30,252 bases of DNA, taken from NCBI GenBank assembly GCA_027346925.1, contig DAIERH010000004.1:1-30252 (forward strand), written 5' to 3'. The translations under genes were made by a program, and so were the position numbers. Below are positions 14,543-21,482 of the stretch, one piece after another. The stretch's first letter is position 1. Each line of letters opens with the position of its first letter. The notes beneath the pieces are model-generated. The model worked only from the letters and a program-made list of their open reading frames with translations, did not search any database and was not told the origin of the DNA. This stretch comes from Geobacter sp. GTDB lineage: Bacteria > Desulfobacterota > Desulfuromonadia > Geobacterales > Pseudopelobacteraceae.

Positions 14543-15610
14543 CTACACCATCGTCAGTTCCTTGGGGACTTGGGTCAGCAGGCGGCAGCCATCCGCCGTG
14601 ACCACCACCGTATCCTCGATCCGCACACCGCCGAATCCGGGGATGTAGATACCCGGTTCAATGGTGAACACCATCCCTTCCTCCACCACGGTCTCGCTAC
14701 GCGGTGAAACAACGGGCTTCTCATGGATTTCCAGGCCGACCCCGTGTCCCAGGCCATGCCCAAAGTACTCGCCATAGCCATGCTGCCGGATACACTCCCG
14801 GGCGACCGCATCCAGGTCACGGCAGGCGATGCCAGGCCTGACCCGATCAATGGCCCGGTCGTGTGCTTCCTTGACAACCCGATAGATTTCGCGACTGCGC
14901 TCATCGGGCCGCCCCAGCGCCACGGTCACCGTTTCATCGGAATGATAGCCGTCCTTGACGGCGCCGAAATCGATCGTCACCAGTTCGCCGGAGCGAATCA
15001 GCTTGTCGGACGCCCGGCCATGGGGCATGGCACCCCGTTCTCCCGATGCCACGATGAAGTCGAAGGCCCTGCCGTCAGCCCCGAGCCTGAGCATCTCGAA
15101 CTCCAGCTCACAGGCGATCTCCCGTTCGCTGACGCCGGGCACCAGCCTCGGCAACACCGTCAGGAGCGAAGCAGAGGCGCATGCGGCCACGGCCTGAAGC
15201 CGTTCGATCTCCCCCTGGTCCTTGCAGGACCGTATCTGGTCCAACTCCCCGTTGAGCGCCACCAGTTCGACCTGTCCCAGTTTATCGGACAGCACCTTGA
15301 AGTCGGCAACCGTGGTGTGGGCCGCCTCGAAACCGACCCGGCCGGGTTTCAGCTCTCCCAGCAACTCGGCCACGGCATCCCATTTGACCGTGAACTGCCG
15401 GATCACGGCATCCCCGACCTCTGCGCCCGCCTGGGCGGTGTAGCGCGAATCGCACAGGAACCAGGCCCTGTCACGAGTAAGCAGCAACACCCCCTCGGAA
15501 CCGCTGAAACCGCACAGATAGCAGATGTTTGGCAGACTGGAGAACAGGATGGCATCAAGTCTGTTGGCAGTGAAAAAGCGCTCCAGCTTAAGGCGCCTGT
15601 TTTTTAGCAT
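14543..15610 (-). CDS. Xaa-Pro peptidase family protein (M24, aminopeptidase P type)
   Basis: Cytoplasmic metallopeptidase expected to remove an N-terminal residue preceding proline. 355 residues: a creatinase-like N-terminal domain (about 1-125) and a pita-bread M24 domain (about 133-355). The five metal ligands are all present: Asp214 (TIDFG), Asp225 (HSDETV), His289 (GHGLGHGVGLEIHE), Glu318 (TIEPG) and Glu332 (RIEDT). The start at 15610 is the first ATG; its ribosome site is weak (AGGGTTT, about 7 bases upstream). It lies between aroQ (77-bp gap) and accB (46-bp gap). A proline-peptidase gene beside aroQ and accBC is a common arrangement in many bacteria, where it may help coordinate with EF-P; no efp gene is seen here. 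Confidence 0.92.
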   Translation of the reverse strand: MLKNRRLKLERFFTANRLDAILFSSLPNICYLCGFSGSEGVLLLTRDRAWFLCDSRYTAQAGAEVGDAVIRQFTVKWDAVAELLGELKPGRVGFEAAHTTVADFKVLSDKLGQVELVALNGELDQIRSCKDQGEIERLQAVAACASASLLTVLPRLVPGVSEREIACELEFEMLRLGADGRAFDFIVASGERGAMPHGRASDKLIRSGELVTIDFGAVKDGYHSDETVTVALGRPDERSREIYRVVKEAHDRAIDRVRPGIACRDLDAVARECIRQHGYGEYFGHGLGHGVGLEIHEKPVVSPRSETVVEEGMVFTIEPGIYIPGFGGVRIEDTVVVTADGCRLLTQVPKELTMV

Positions 15611-15687
15611 AGGTGAAACCCTAAATACAAACTGTTTTTTGCTGCCCGTAGCGGGACATCGGCATAGGGGAAAAGGGGGATGATTTC

Positions 15688-16122
15688 TTATTTTTTAGCG
15701 ATGCTAAAAAGAGCCCGCAAACCGAGCAGATAGCTCTCCCGGCCAAAACCGCAGATCTGCCCCACCGCCAGCGCGGCGGTCAGGCTCTTGTGGCGGAATT
15801 CCTCGCGGCGGTGGATGTTGGAAAGGTGCACCTCGACGAACGGCATCCCCGCCGAAGCCAGCGCATCGCGGATGGCAACGCTGGTATGGGTGTAGGCAGC
15901 CGGATTGATGACGATGCCATCATACACCCCGGAGGCCGCCTGGATGGCATCGATCAACTCCCCCTCGGCATTGGACTGCCGGAAGGAGACGCTGCAGCCC
16001 AGTTCCGAGGCCAGGTTTTCTATGGAGTGATTGATCTCCTCCAGGGTCAGCGTTCCATAGACCACCGGCTCGCGCTTTCCCAGGAGGTTGAGGTTGGGAC
16101 CGTGCAGGACAAGAAAATGCAT
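15688..16122 (-). CDS. aroQ: 3-dehydroquinate dehydratase, type II
   Basis: Third step of the shikimate pathway, removing water from 3-dehydroquinate. 144 residues, the usual type II length. Seen: LHGPNLNLLGKREPVVYG with the catalytic Tyr22, the flexible-lid arginine, FRQSNAEGELIDAI, NPAAYTHTSVAI (Asn73), VEVHLSN (His99, the general acid) and REEFRHKS. Start at 16122, one base after the roadblock-gene stop at 16124. The end of the gene contains a perfect AT-rich repeat TTTTTAGC-GAT-GCTAAAAA (15692-15710). It works with AroB, coded upstream in the same unit. Confidence 0.96.
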   Translation of the reverse strand: MHFLVLHGPNLNLLGKREPVVYGTLTLEEINHSIENLASELGCSVSFRQSNAEGELIDAIQAASGVYDGIVINPAAYTHTSVAIRDALASAGMPFVEVHLSNIHRREEFRHKSLTAALAVGQICGFGRESYLLGLRALFSIAKK

Positions 16123-16123
16123 A

Positions 16124-16486
16124 TCAGGCTAGCTCCCGTGCCAGTTCGATTGATTTGAGGCGCAGCAGGTGGCGCCCCTTGCCGAAATTGCCATCCTTGG
16201 CTACGACCAGTGCCACAAACAGATCGTTGCCGAGACACTGGAGACAGACCCGCACCTGGCTGGTCGTGATGGCAACCTCCTCCAACCCGCCGACCTTTAT
16301 GACTTCGACGGCCCGCTTGACCTCGGCGAGTACGGTGGCATACTCGGCGACCAGAAGTTGCAGGTCAAATTCCGCTGCGCCCGTGATAAACTCGTCGATG
16401 GCAATGCCGTCGTAGGCCATGATGAAAGCTGCAAGGGCCCCTTCAACACCATCCACGATCTCCGCAAGCGTATCCCTCAGCGACAT
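16124..16486 (-). CDS. Roadblock/LC7 domain protein
   Basis: Small single-domain protein of 120 residues with the roadblock/LC7 pattern: an N-terminal helix (LRDTLAEIVDGVEGALAAFI), a strand with MAYDGIAIDEF, a long helix (LQLLVAEYATVLAEVKRAVEVI), then GGLEEVAITTSQVRVCLQCLGNDLFVALVVAKDGNFGKGRHLLR. Relatives such as MglB regulate small Ras-like GTPases in bacterial polarity and gliding. No GTPase gene is nearby, so the partner is unknown. The ATG is preceded by AGGAGG at 8 bases, and the gene starts 10 nt before the stop of the TPR gene, so the two are probably coupled and may act together. aroQ begins one base after its stop. Confidence 0.85.
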   Translation of the reverse strand: MSLRDTLAEIVDGVEGALAAFIMAYDGIAIDEFITGAAEFDLQLLVAEYATVLAEVKRAVEVIKVGGLEEVAITTSQVRVCLQCLGNDLFVALVVAKDGNFGKGRHLLRLKSIELARELA

Positions 16487-17445
16487 TCCTTCAACCTCCT
16501 GACGTTGCCGAGCCAGCCCTCAAGGATCGCCAGCGCACCCTCCGCCCCCGTGGGTGCATGGAAGGATGACTCCGCCGGAAGTGGTTCCTTGTCCGCCCTA
16601 ATCCGAGTTTTTGCTGCACCGGCCAAACCGTCGGATGCGACACACTGGCCCTCCAGTTCCGCGACACGTGACCGCGCTTCGACATTGTCCGGGGCATTGG
16701 CCAGGATGGCTCGGTAGACTTCCAGCGCCTTGTCGGTGAAGCCCTGCTGTACGTACAACTCGGCCAAGGTTGCGGTTGAAAGGGGGTCGTACCCCTCCAT
16801 GCCGGATGCGGCGGGTTCGGCGGGTTCGGCGACAACACCCGCCGCTTCCTCTTCCTCCAGCAGATCGGCCTCGTCCATATCGAGGATCTCCGCATCCTCG
16901 ATGATCTCTTCCAACTCCTCCGGCTCTTCCTCGAATGCCCCGAATTCGGCGTCCAGGCGGTCGCCGGCCGGTGCTTCAGCGACAGGCACCGCAACGGTCC
17001 CCGCCAACTCCAACGGCGGGTGGGCCATGCCCCGTTCGAGGGCCTCCAGTTCGACCCGGCACTCCACATCATCCGGATGAAATTCCAATGCGGTGCGGAA
17101 GGCCTTTTCGGCGGCCTCGTTATCTCCCTGGCCGGCCAGGAGCCGCCCCAGCATCTTCTGGGCCTCCCCATCCTCGGGCAAGGCAAGGGTCACCTTTTGC
17201 AGGACAGAGCGGCATTCATCCCGAAGCCCCTTGGCATGACACGTCAGGGCCAGGGCACGAAGACCTGCGACATAGCCGGGATGCCGTGCCACGCCCTGAC
17301 GGGCAATATGGAGAGCGTCATCAACCAGCCCGACCTTGAGATAGATCTCGGCCAGGCGGGCAAACAGGAACGAATCCGGGTCGCGACCCAGTCGTTCCTC
17401 GTACTCCTTGATGTCGGCCCAGAACGATGCGCTGTCGTCATGCAT
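16477..17445 (-). CDS. Tetratricopeptide repeat protein
   Basis: Probable protein-binding scaffold of 322 residues. Three to four TPR units fill about residues 20-150 (for example SFLFARLAEIYLKVGLVDDA, then GDNEAAEKAFRTALEFHPDD). A strongly acidic, low-complexity stretch follows at about 185-225 (EEEPEELEEIIEDAEI ... LLEEEEAA), and one more TPR at about 232-270 (ATLAELYVQQGFTDKALEVY). No signal peptide or membrane segment is seen. The start ATG at 17445 lies 3 nt after the aroB stop with GGAGG eight bases upstream; its end overlaps the roadblock gene by 10 nt. Function unknown; the paired roadblock protein suggests a signalling or polarity complex, which is inference. Confidence 0.85.
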   Translation of the reverse strand: MHDDSASFWADIKEYEERLGRDPDSFLFARLAEIYLKVGLVDDALHIARQGVARHPGYVAGLRALALTCHAKGLRDECRSVLQKVTLALPEDGEAQKMLGRLLAGQGDNEAAEKAFRTALEFHPDDVECRVELEALERGMAHPPLELAGTVAVPVAEAPAGDRLDAEFGAFEEEPEELEEIIEDAEILDMDEADLLEEEEAAGVVAEPAEPAASGMEGYDPLSTATLAELYVQQGFTDKALEVYRAILANAPDNVEARSRVAELEGQCVASDGLAGAAKTRIRADKEPLPAESSFHAPTGAEGALAILEGWLGNVRRLKECR

Positions 17446-17448
17446 GGC

Positions 17449-18528
17449 TTACACCTCCAATCCGCTCAAGGCAAGCAACTGTTCCGGTGTAAATTTCTCC
17501 ACCACATAACTGCCGATGCCCTGGTTGCAGATAAAACTGAGCGTCCCGTTGCGGCCCTTCTTATCCTTGGAAAGGGCATCCAGCAGGCGCGGCCGCTCGA
17601 CGGCCGGCGGCGTTAGACGAAGCCCGAAACTGGTGAGCAGGGCCGTGATCCTGACCCCTTCCGCAGCGGAGCAGTGCCCCAGCGCCACGCTGATGCGCGC
17701 GGCCAGCATCATGCCGATCCCTACCGCCTCGCCGTGCACAAGTTGGCGGTATCCGGCCAGGGTCTCCAGGGCATGTCCCAAGGTGTGGCCGTAGTTGAGA
17801 ACGGCCCGCAGCCCGGTTTCCCTTTCGTCCAGCTCCACAACGTTGGCCTTGAGTTGACAGCAGCGGTGGACCACCTGGATCAGGCACTCCCGGTCCATAG
17901 CCAGGACACTAGCTACATGCTGCTCCAAGTAGTCGAAAAAGGTGTAATCGAGTGCCACCCCGTACTTGACCACCTCGGCCAGGCCAGCCCGGAACTCGCG
18001 CTCGGGCAGCGTGGTCAGGGTTTCCACGTCGATCAGCACCAGGCGGGGCTGGAAGAAGGCGCCGACCAGGTTCTTGCCGCGGGGGTGATCGATGGCCGTC
18101 TTGCCCCCCACGCTGCTGTCCACCTGGGCCAAGAGCGTGGTCGGCACCTGCACGAAGGGGATACCGCGCATATAGGTGGCAGCGGCAAACCCGGCCAGAT
18201 CCCCCACAACGCCACCGCCAAGGGCCACGATGAACGAATTGCGGTCAAGATCGGCATCGATCAGCCCGTCGTAGACACTATTCAGGGTAGCGCTGTTCTT
18301 GTATTCCTCGCCGTCGGGTATCTGGATCATGCTGACGGCGTTACCGGCGTCGGAGAGCGACTGCCGCACTTGGTCACCGTACAGTGCGGCAACCGTCGGG
18401 TTGGTGATCACCGCCACGCGCCCCGTCAGGCCCTCGTCGGCACACCGCCGGCCGATCGACGTCAGGTTGCCGCGGTCGATCAGGATATCGTAACTGTTTG
18501 CGCCCAGGTTGACGGTCAGCACGCTCAC
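17449..18528 (-). CDS. aroB: 3-dehydroquinate synthase
   Basis: Second step of the shikimate pathway: an NAD- and metal-dependent cyclisation of DAHP to 3-dehydroquinate. 359 residues, normal length, starting with GTG at 18528 that overlaps the aroK stop (GTGA, 4 nt). Seen: the NAD-binding GGGVVGDLAGFAAATYMRGI, the PTTLLAQVDSSVGGKTAID motif, KNLVGAFFQP, and the metal-site residues in RAGLAEVVKYG and LNYGHTLGHALE, with HGEAVGIGM for the third ligand. It is followed after 3 nt by the TPR gene. Confidence 0.97.
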   Translation of the reverse strand: MSVLTVNLGANSYDILIDRGNLTSIGRRCADEGLTGRVAVITNPTVAALYGDQVRQSLSDAGNAVSMIQIPDGEEYKNSATLNSVYDGLIDADLDRNSFIVALGGGVVGDLAGFAAATYMRGIPFVQVPTTLLAQVDSSVGGKTAIDHPRGKNLVGAFFQPRLVLIDVETLTTLPEREFRAGLAEVVKYGVALDYTFFDYLEQHVASVLAMDRECLIQVVHRCCQLKANVVELDERETGLRAVLNYGHTLGHALETLAGYRQLVHGEAVGIGMMLAARISVALGHCSAAEGVRITALLTSFGLRLTPPAVERPRLLDALSKDKKGRNGTLSFICNQGIGSYVVEKFTPEQLLALSGLEV

Positions 18529-19043
18529 GGCTCCAACCCCTTTAAAAACCTCAGAATCTCTGCGGCAACATCTTCCACGGATTTACCATCCGTGTCAATC
18601 CGAATATCGGCAACGCAATAAAATTGTTCACGCTCCGCCATCAAGGCCCCTACGCGCTCTGCTTCGTCCTGTCCGGCGTACAGCGGCCGGTCGGTGGCAC
18701 CGGCCAGCCGCTCCAGCACCCGGGGAAGCGATGCCATCAGGTTGATGACGATGCCATGGCGCGCCATCAGTTGCCGGTTAGCCTCTGCGATCACAACGCC
18801 CCCTCCGGTGGCCACCACTGCCCGCCCCCCGGCCAGGGCCCGCTCCAGACAGGCACTCTCCAGGGCGCGAAAAGCCGGTTCCCCCTCCTCGGCAAAGATG
18901 GCGTTGATGGATTTCCCCGCCGTCTCCACGATCACGGCATCCAGGTCAACAAGAGGACAACCCAGGCTTTGGGCCAGAAGCCTTCCCACGCTGCTCTTGC
19001 CGCTCCCCATGAAGCCGGTCAGGATCACGGGGCGCTCAGGCAT
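18525..19043 (-). CDS. aroK: Shikimate kinase
   Basis: Phosphorylates shikimate at the 3-hydroxyl with ATP. The start at 19043 (MPERPVILTGFMGSGKSSVG) is fixed by homology to the family start and by overlap of 8 nt with the aroC end; the ribosome site (AGGTG) is weak. 172 residues. Seen: Walker A GFMGSGKSS (10-18), the shikimate-binding LDAVIVETAGKSI, the AFRALES helix, VATGGGVV (shikimate site), and the lid ATDRPLYAG. It sits between aroC and aroB, with overlaps at both ends. Confidence 0.96.
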   Translation of the reverse strand: MPERPVILTGFMGSGKSSVGRLLAQSLGCPLVDLDAVIVETAGKSINAIFAEEGEPAFRALESACLERALAGGRAVVATGGGVVIAEANRQLMARHGIVINLMASLPRVLERLAGATDRPLYAGQDEAERVGALMAEREQFYCVADIRIDTDGKSVEDVAAEILRFLKGLEP

Positions 19044-20217
19044 GGCGCACCTGTTCACGGTACCCCGCGTAGTTGCGCCTGATTTCCGCCAGCGAATCTC
19101 CACCAAACTTCTCCAGGAAAGCATTGGCGATCTCCAGCGCCACCACGGCCTCTGCCACCACCAGTGCAGCCGGAACCGCGCAGGTGTCGGAACGCTCCAC
19201 AGCCGCCTCGAACGGCTCGTGGCTGCGCATATCCACAGAGCGGAGCGGTTTGTACAAGGTGGGTATGGGCTTCATGGCGGCCCGCAGCACGATCGGCTCG
19301 CCATTGGACATGCCCCCCTCGATGCCGCCGGCATTATTGGAGGGGCGGTAATAGGCACCAACAGCACCGTGGTCAGGGCGGGCCTCATCCCGGAAGATCT
19401 CGTCGTGCACCTTTGAACCGGGCCGGCGGGCCGCCTCGAACCCGATGCCCACCTCCACCCCCTTGATGGCCTGGATGCTCATCAGGGCCATGGCCAGGCG
19501 GGCATCCAGCTTGCGGTCCCACTGCACGTAGCTCCCGAGGCCCGGAGGGCAACCCAGCACCTGCACCTCAACCACCCCCCCCAGGGTGTCGCCGTCTCCC
19601 TTGGCGGTATCGATGGCTCCCTTCATGGCCGCCTCGGCAGCGACGTCGCAGCAGAATACTTCGGAAGCAGCGGCCAGCCGCCAGCGTTCCTCAAGGGGCA
19701 GATCGGGCACGGCTGCCGAGACCTCGCCGATCTCGGTGACATACCCGCCCACACGGATACCGAATTCACCCAGGAACTGTTTTGCCACGGCGCCGACAGC
19801 CACGCGGACCGCCGTCTCCCGGGCGCTGGAACGCTCCAGCACATTGCGCACATCCCTGTGCCCGTACTTCAGCACACCGGTCAGGTCCGCATGTCCCGGA
19901 CGTGGACGGGTGACTGCGATTGAATCGTCCCGGTGGTCCGGCTGCGCTGACATCTTCTCCAGCCAGTTGGGCCAGTCGCGGTTCTGCACCACCAGGGTCA
20001 CGGGCGAGCCCATGGCCTCGCCCCAGCGCACGCCGGACAGGATCTCCACCGTATCGCTCTCGATCTTCATCCTGCCGCCACGCCCATATCCCTGCTGGCG
20101 CCGAAACAGTTCACGGTTGATGAGGTCGGCGGAGACAGGGACGCCGGCCGGCAGCCCCTCGACAATGGCGGTCAATTGTGGTCCGTGGGATTCGCCCGCG
20201 GTAAGGTAACGGAGCAT
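19036..20217 (-). CDS. aroC: Chorismate synthase
   Basis: Final shikimate step, an FMNH2-dependent trans-1,4-elimination of phosphate from EPSP to give chorismate. The start at 20217 (MLRYLTAGESHG) is set by the conserved N-terminus, giving 393 residues. Seen: TAGESHGPQL, RRQQGYGRGGRM (FMN/phosphate site), VLKYGHRDVRNVLERSSARET, KGVEVGIGFEAARRPGS, NNAGGIEGGMSNGE and the C-terminal RSDTCAVPAALVVAEA, all family signatures. The only good GGAGG lies 12 nt from the ATG, inside the right arm of a terminator-like hairpin (20228-20253). It heads the aroC-aroK-aroB series. aroA and aroE are not in the window. Confidence 0.96.
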   Translation of the reverse strand: MLRYLTAGESHGPQLTAIVEGLPAGVPVSADLINRELFRRQQGYGRGGRMKIESDTVEILSGVRWGEAMGSPVTLVVQNRDWPNWLEKMSAQPDHRDDSIAVTRPRPGHADLTGVLKYGHRDVRNVLERSSARETAVRVAVGAVAKQFLGEFGIRVGGYVTEIGEVSAAVPDLPLEERWRLAAASEVFCCDVAAEAAMKGAIDTAKGDGDTLGGVVEVQVLGCPPGLGSYVQWDRKLDARLAMALMSIQAIKGVEVGIGFEAARRPGSKVHDEIFRDEARPDHGAVGAYYRPSNNAGGIEGGMSNGEPIVLRAAMKPIPTLYKPLRSVDMRSHEPFEAAVERSDTCAVPAALVVAEAVVALEIANAFLEKFGGDSLAEIRRNYAGYREQVRHA

Positions 20218-20223
20218 GAAATG

Positions 20224-20253
20224 AAAAAACCTCCATTGGGAAGAATGGAGGTT
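20224..20253 (-). terminator. Terminator-like hairpin containing the aroC Shine-Dalgarno
   Basis: AACCTCCATT and AATGGAGGTT (20228-20237 and 20244-20253) form a perfect 10-bp stem with a 6-base loop. On the minus strand the stem runs into a T-run (20224-20229), the form of an intrinsic terminator for the DUF4124 gene upstream. The 3' arm on that strand carries GGAGG, the only good ribosome site before aroC (ATG at 20217), and the 5' arm carries CCTCC. It could therefore both stop upstream transcription and mask aroC initiation. Confidence 0.7.
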
Positions 20254-20292
20254 AAAGTAGCATTTCCGGCAGGCTGACGGCAAGGCAAAAGG

Positions 20293-20856
20293 TTACGGAT
20301 CGACCTGCTTTTGAATCCGTTCGGAACGTTTGTCAACCGCCTTCTGGGCCACATCGGCCTCTCCCTTGACCTTGGCAAAGGCATCTGCGATCTGTTCGGA
20401 ATAGGATTTGAAGATAAATATCCCCACCCCCAGCACGAGGCCGATACGGATTATGGTAGCCGCCGCCCGGGGGAGCAGCGAGCCCACCAGTCTACCGACG
20501 AACAGCACAGCAAACAGCAGCGCCCCCAAGACCGCGCCCACCTTCAGCAACGGCATTTGCCGGCCCAGCCATCCCTCCTTGGCGGCAACCGGAGGCGATG
20601 CTGCCGGCTGCGCATCTTGTTTGGCGGCAGCCGGTGCCTCCTGGGGTGCGGCGCCCGGCGCGGGCGCGGGGATGCCCTCCTTGACGACCTTTACCCTGGA
20701 ACGATACCGGGGCGGCACCTTGTCCAGTTCGTTGGTGATGCTGATGGTGCCGTTGGCATCCTTGTATTTGTAGAAATCGGCGCGGGAGTGTGTGGGGAAA
20801 AGGAACAAAGACGAGAAAAAAACCGTCGCTACGGTAATCAAGAGATTTTTAGTCAT
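20293..20856 (-). CDS. DUF4124 domain-containing membrane protein
   Basis: Function unknown. The start at 20856 (MTKNLLITVATV) has GGAGG four bases upstream; an ATG at 20871 is also in frame but would swallow that site. 187 residues. A signal peptide of about 28 residues (hydrophobic VATVFFSSLFLF, cut near HSRA-DF) leads to a short DUF4124 segment (DFYKYKDANGTISITNELDKVP, about 27-48). Then come a Pro/Ala-rich linker (about 66-95) and two hydrophobic, probably transmembrane segments (about 106-128 and 133-153). The tail is charged and helical (VKGEADVAQKAVDKRSERI). DUF4124 proteins are envelope proteins common in proteobacteria. It precedes aroC but a terminator-like hairpin separates them. 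Confidence 0.8.
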   Translation of the reverse strand: MTKNLLITVATVFFSSLFLFPTHSRADFYKYKDANGTISITNELDKVPPRYRSRVKVVKEGIPAPAPGAAPQEAPAAAKQDAQPAASPPVAAKEGWLGRQMPLLKVGAVLGALLFAVLFVGRLVGSLLPRAAATIIRIGLVLGVGIFIFKSYSEQIADAFAKVKGEADVAQKAVDKRSERIQKQVDP

Positions 20857-21294
20857 ATTACCTCCAAGCATATCACCGGAAATTTACAGGGTCGCCCCCT
20901 ACAAATCGGGTAGATCCTGCAATCTCACCCAATCCCTTGCCACATCCGGCCTGTCGCCGAATCTGGTCCCATCTTGTCACGTATCCATTTTTTGCTACCA
21001 TAAAAAACAAAAAAATCCGGATTCCGTTGCCGGAACGCGGAGCCTTCATGCCGTAACGCCACCCATTGACACGTCATTACCCATATCAGCCCTCCAAAGA
21101 GACAGCATCAGCAATACATGTTGCCGAAATACCAAAAAAATGAGTGAATGTCAAACACAACTGGTTAATTTCACAAAATATTTCAGAAATTTATTCATTA
21201 AAATTCACGCACCAACAACAAAAAAAGAGAAATCAGGATGAAAGGCAAAGAGTCGGCAAAAATACCGCCTCCCGCCTGGCTTGGGCGCCCCGGA

Positions 21295-21312
21295 TTACAC
21301 GCATAGGTGTAA
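21295..21312. promoter_or_regulatory. Perfect inverted repeat, candidate operator of emrAB
   Basis: TTACAC-GCATAG-GTGTAA is a perfect 6+6+6 dyad, the size of a dimeric repressor or activator site. It lies about 170 bp upstream of emrA, next to TAAAAT (21310-21315) which could be a -10 element. No regulator gene is adjacent, so the factor is unknown. Chance occurrence cannot be excluded for arms this short. Confidence 0.35.
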
Positions 21313-21374
21313 AATGGTCATACGGATGGATTTCCGCCCAACCTCTGTTAGGATGTGATGAGAAGCTGACGCAG

Positions 21375-21409
21375 CCTCCCTGTCCCTGATGCTGTGGCGG
21401 ACCGGGAGG
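21375..21409 (+). other. GC-rich leader hairpin upstream of emrA
   Basis: CCTCCCTGTCC (21375-21385) pairs with GGACCGGGAGG (21399-21409) over 11 positions with one mismatch, around a 13-base loop. More GC-rich self-complementary sequence follows up to the emrA ribosome site (ACGGAG at about 21469-21474). No T-tract follows, so it is not an intrinsic terminator. It may be a structured 5' leader; I do not recognise a known riboswitch class. Confidence 0.4.
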
Positions 21410-21482
21410 TTCGGGAGCCGAGGCGCGGTCGCGGGGGCGCAAGCTCTTCGCCTGAAGGAGCCGTCCATACGGAGTCGTTGAA

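Larger units (their letters stand above)
20857..21482. other. 626-bp non-coding region between DUF4124 gene and emrA
   Basis: This is the only long gene-free stretch. From about 20980 to 21250 it is markedly AT-rich, with A-runs and short repeats, unlike the GC-rich rest of the window. From about 21340 to 21480 it is GC-rich with a strong hairpin. Seen within it: a small stem with a T-run on the minus strand (TCCGG/CCGGA, 21016-21034, T-run at 21009-21015), an 18-bp inverted repeat at 21295-21312, and the leader hairpin at 21375-21409. Short frames inside it have no family features and lack good ribosome sites. It must hold the divergent promoters for the DUF4124 gene and emrAB, but I cannot place either with confidence. 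Confidence 0.6.

Noticed and set aside
20900..20960. Possible sigma54 promoter before the DUF4124 gene
   Set aside because: GG and TTGC elements occur on the minus strand, but the distance between GG and GC is not the required 10 nt.
20792..21241. Plus-strand open frame of 149 codons in the non-coding region
   Set aside because: Begins antisense to the DUF4124 start, has no ribosome site, and its residues look random over AT-rich DNA.
21190..21290. Possible cyclic-di-GMP (GEMM) riboswitch
   Set aside because: CACGCA and GGCAAAG fragments appear, but the spacing, the paired stems and the conserved GCAAAGCC core are missing.
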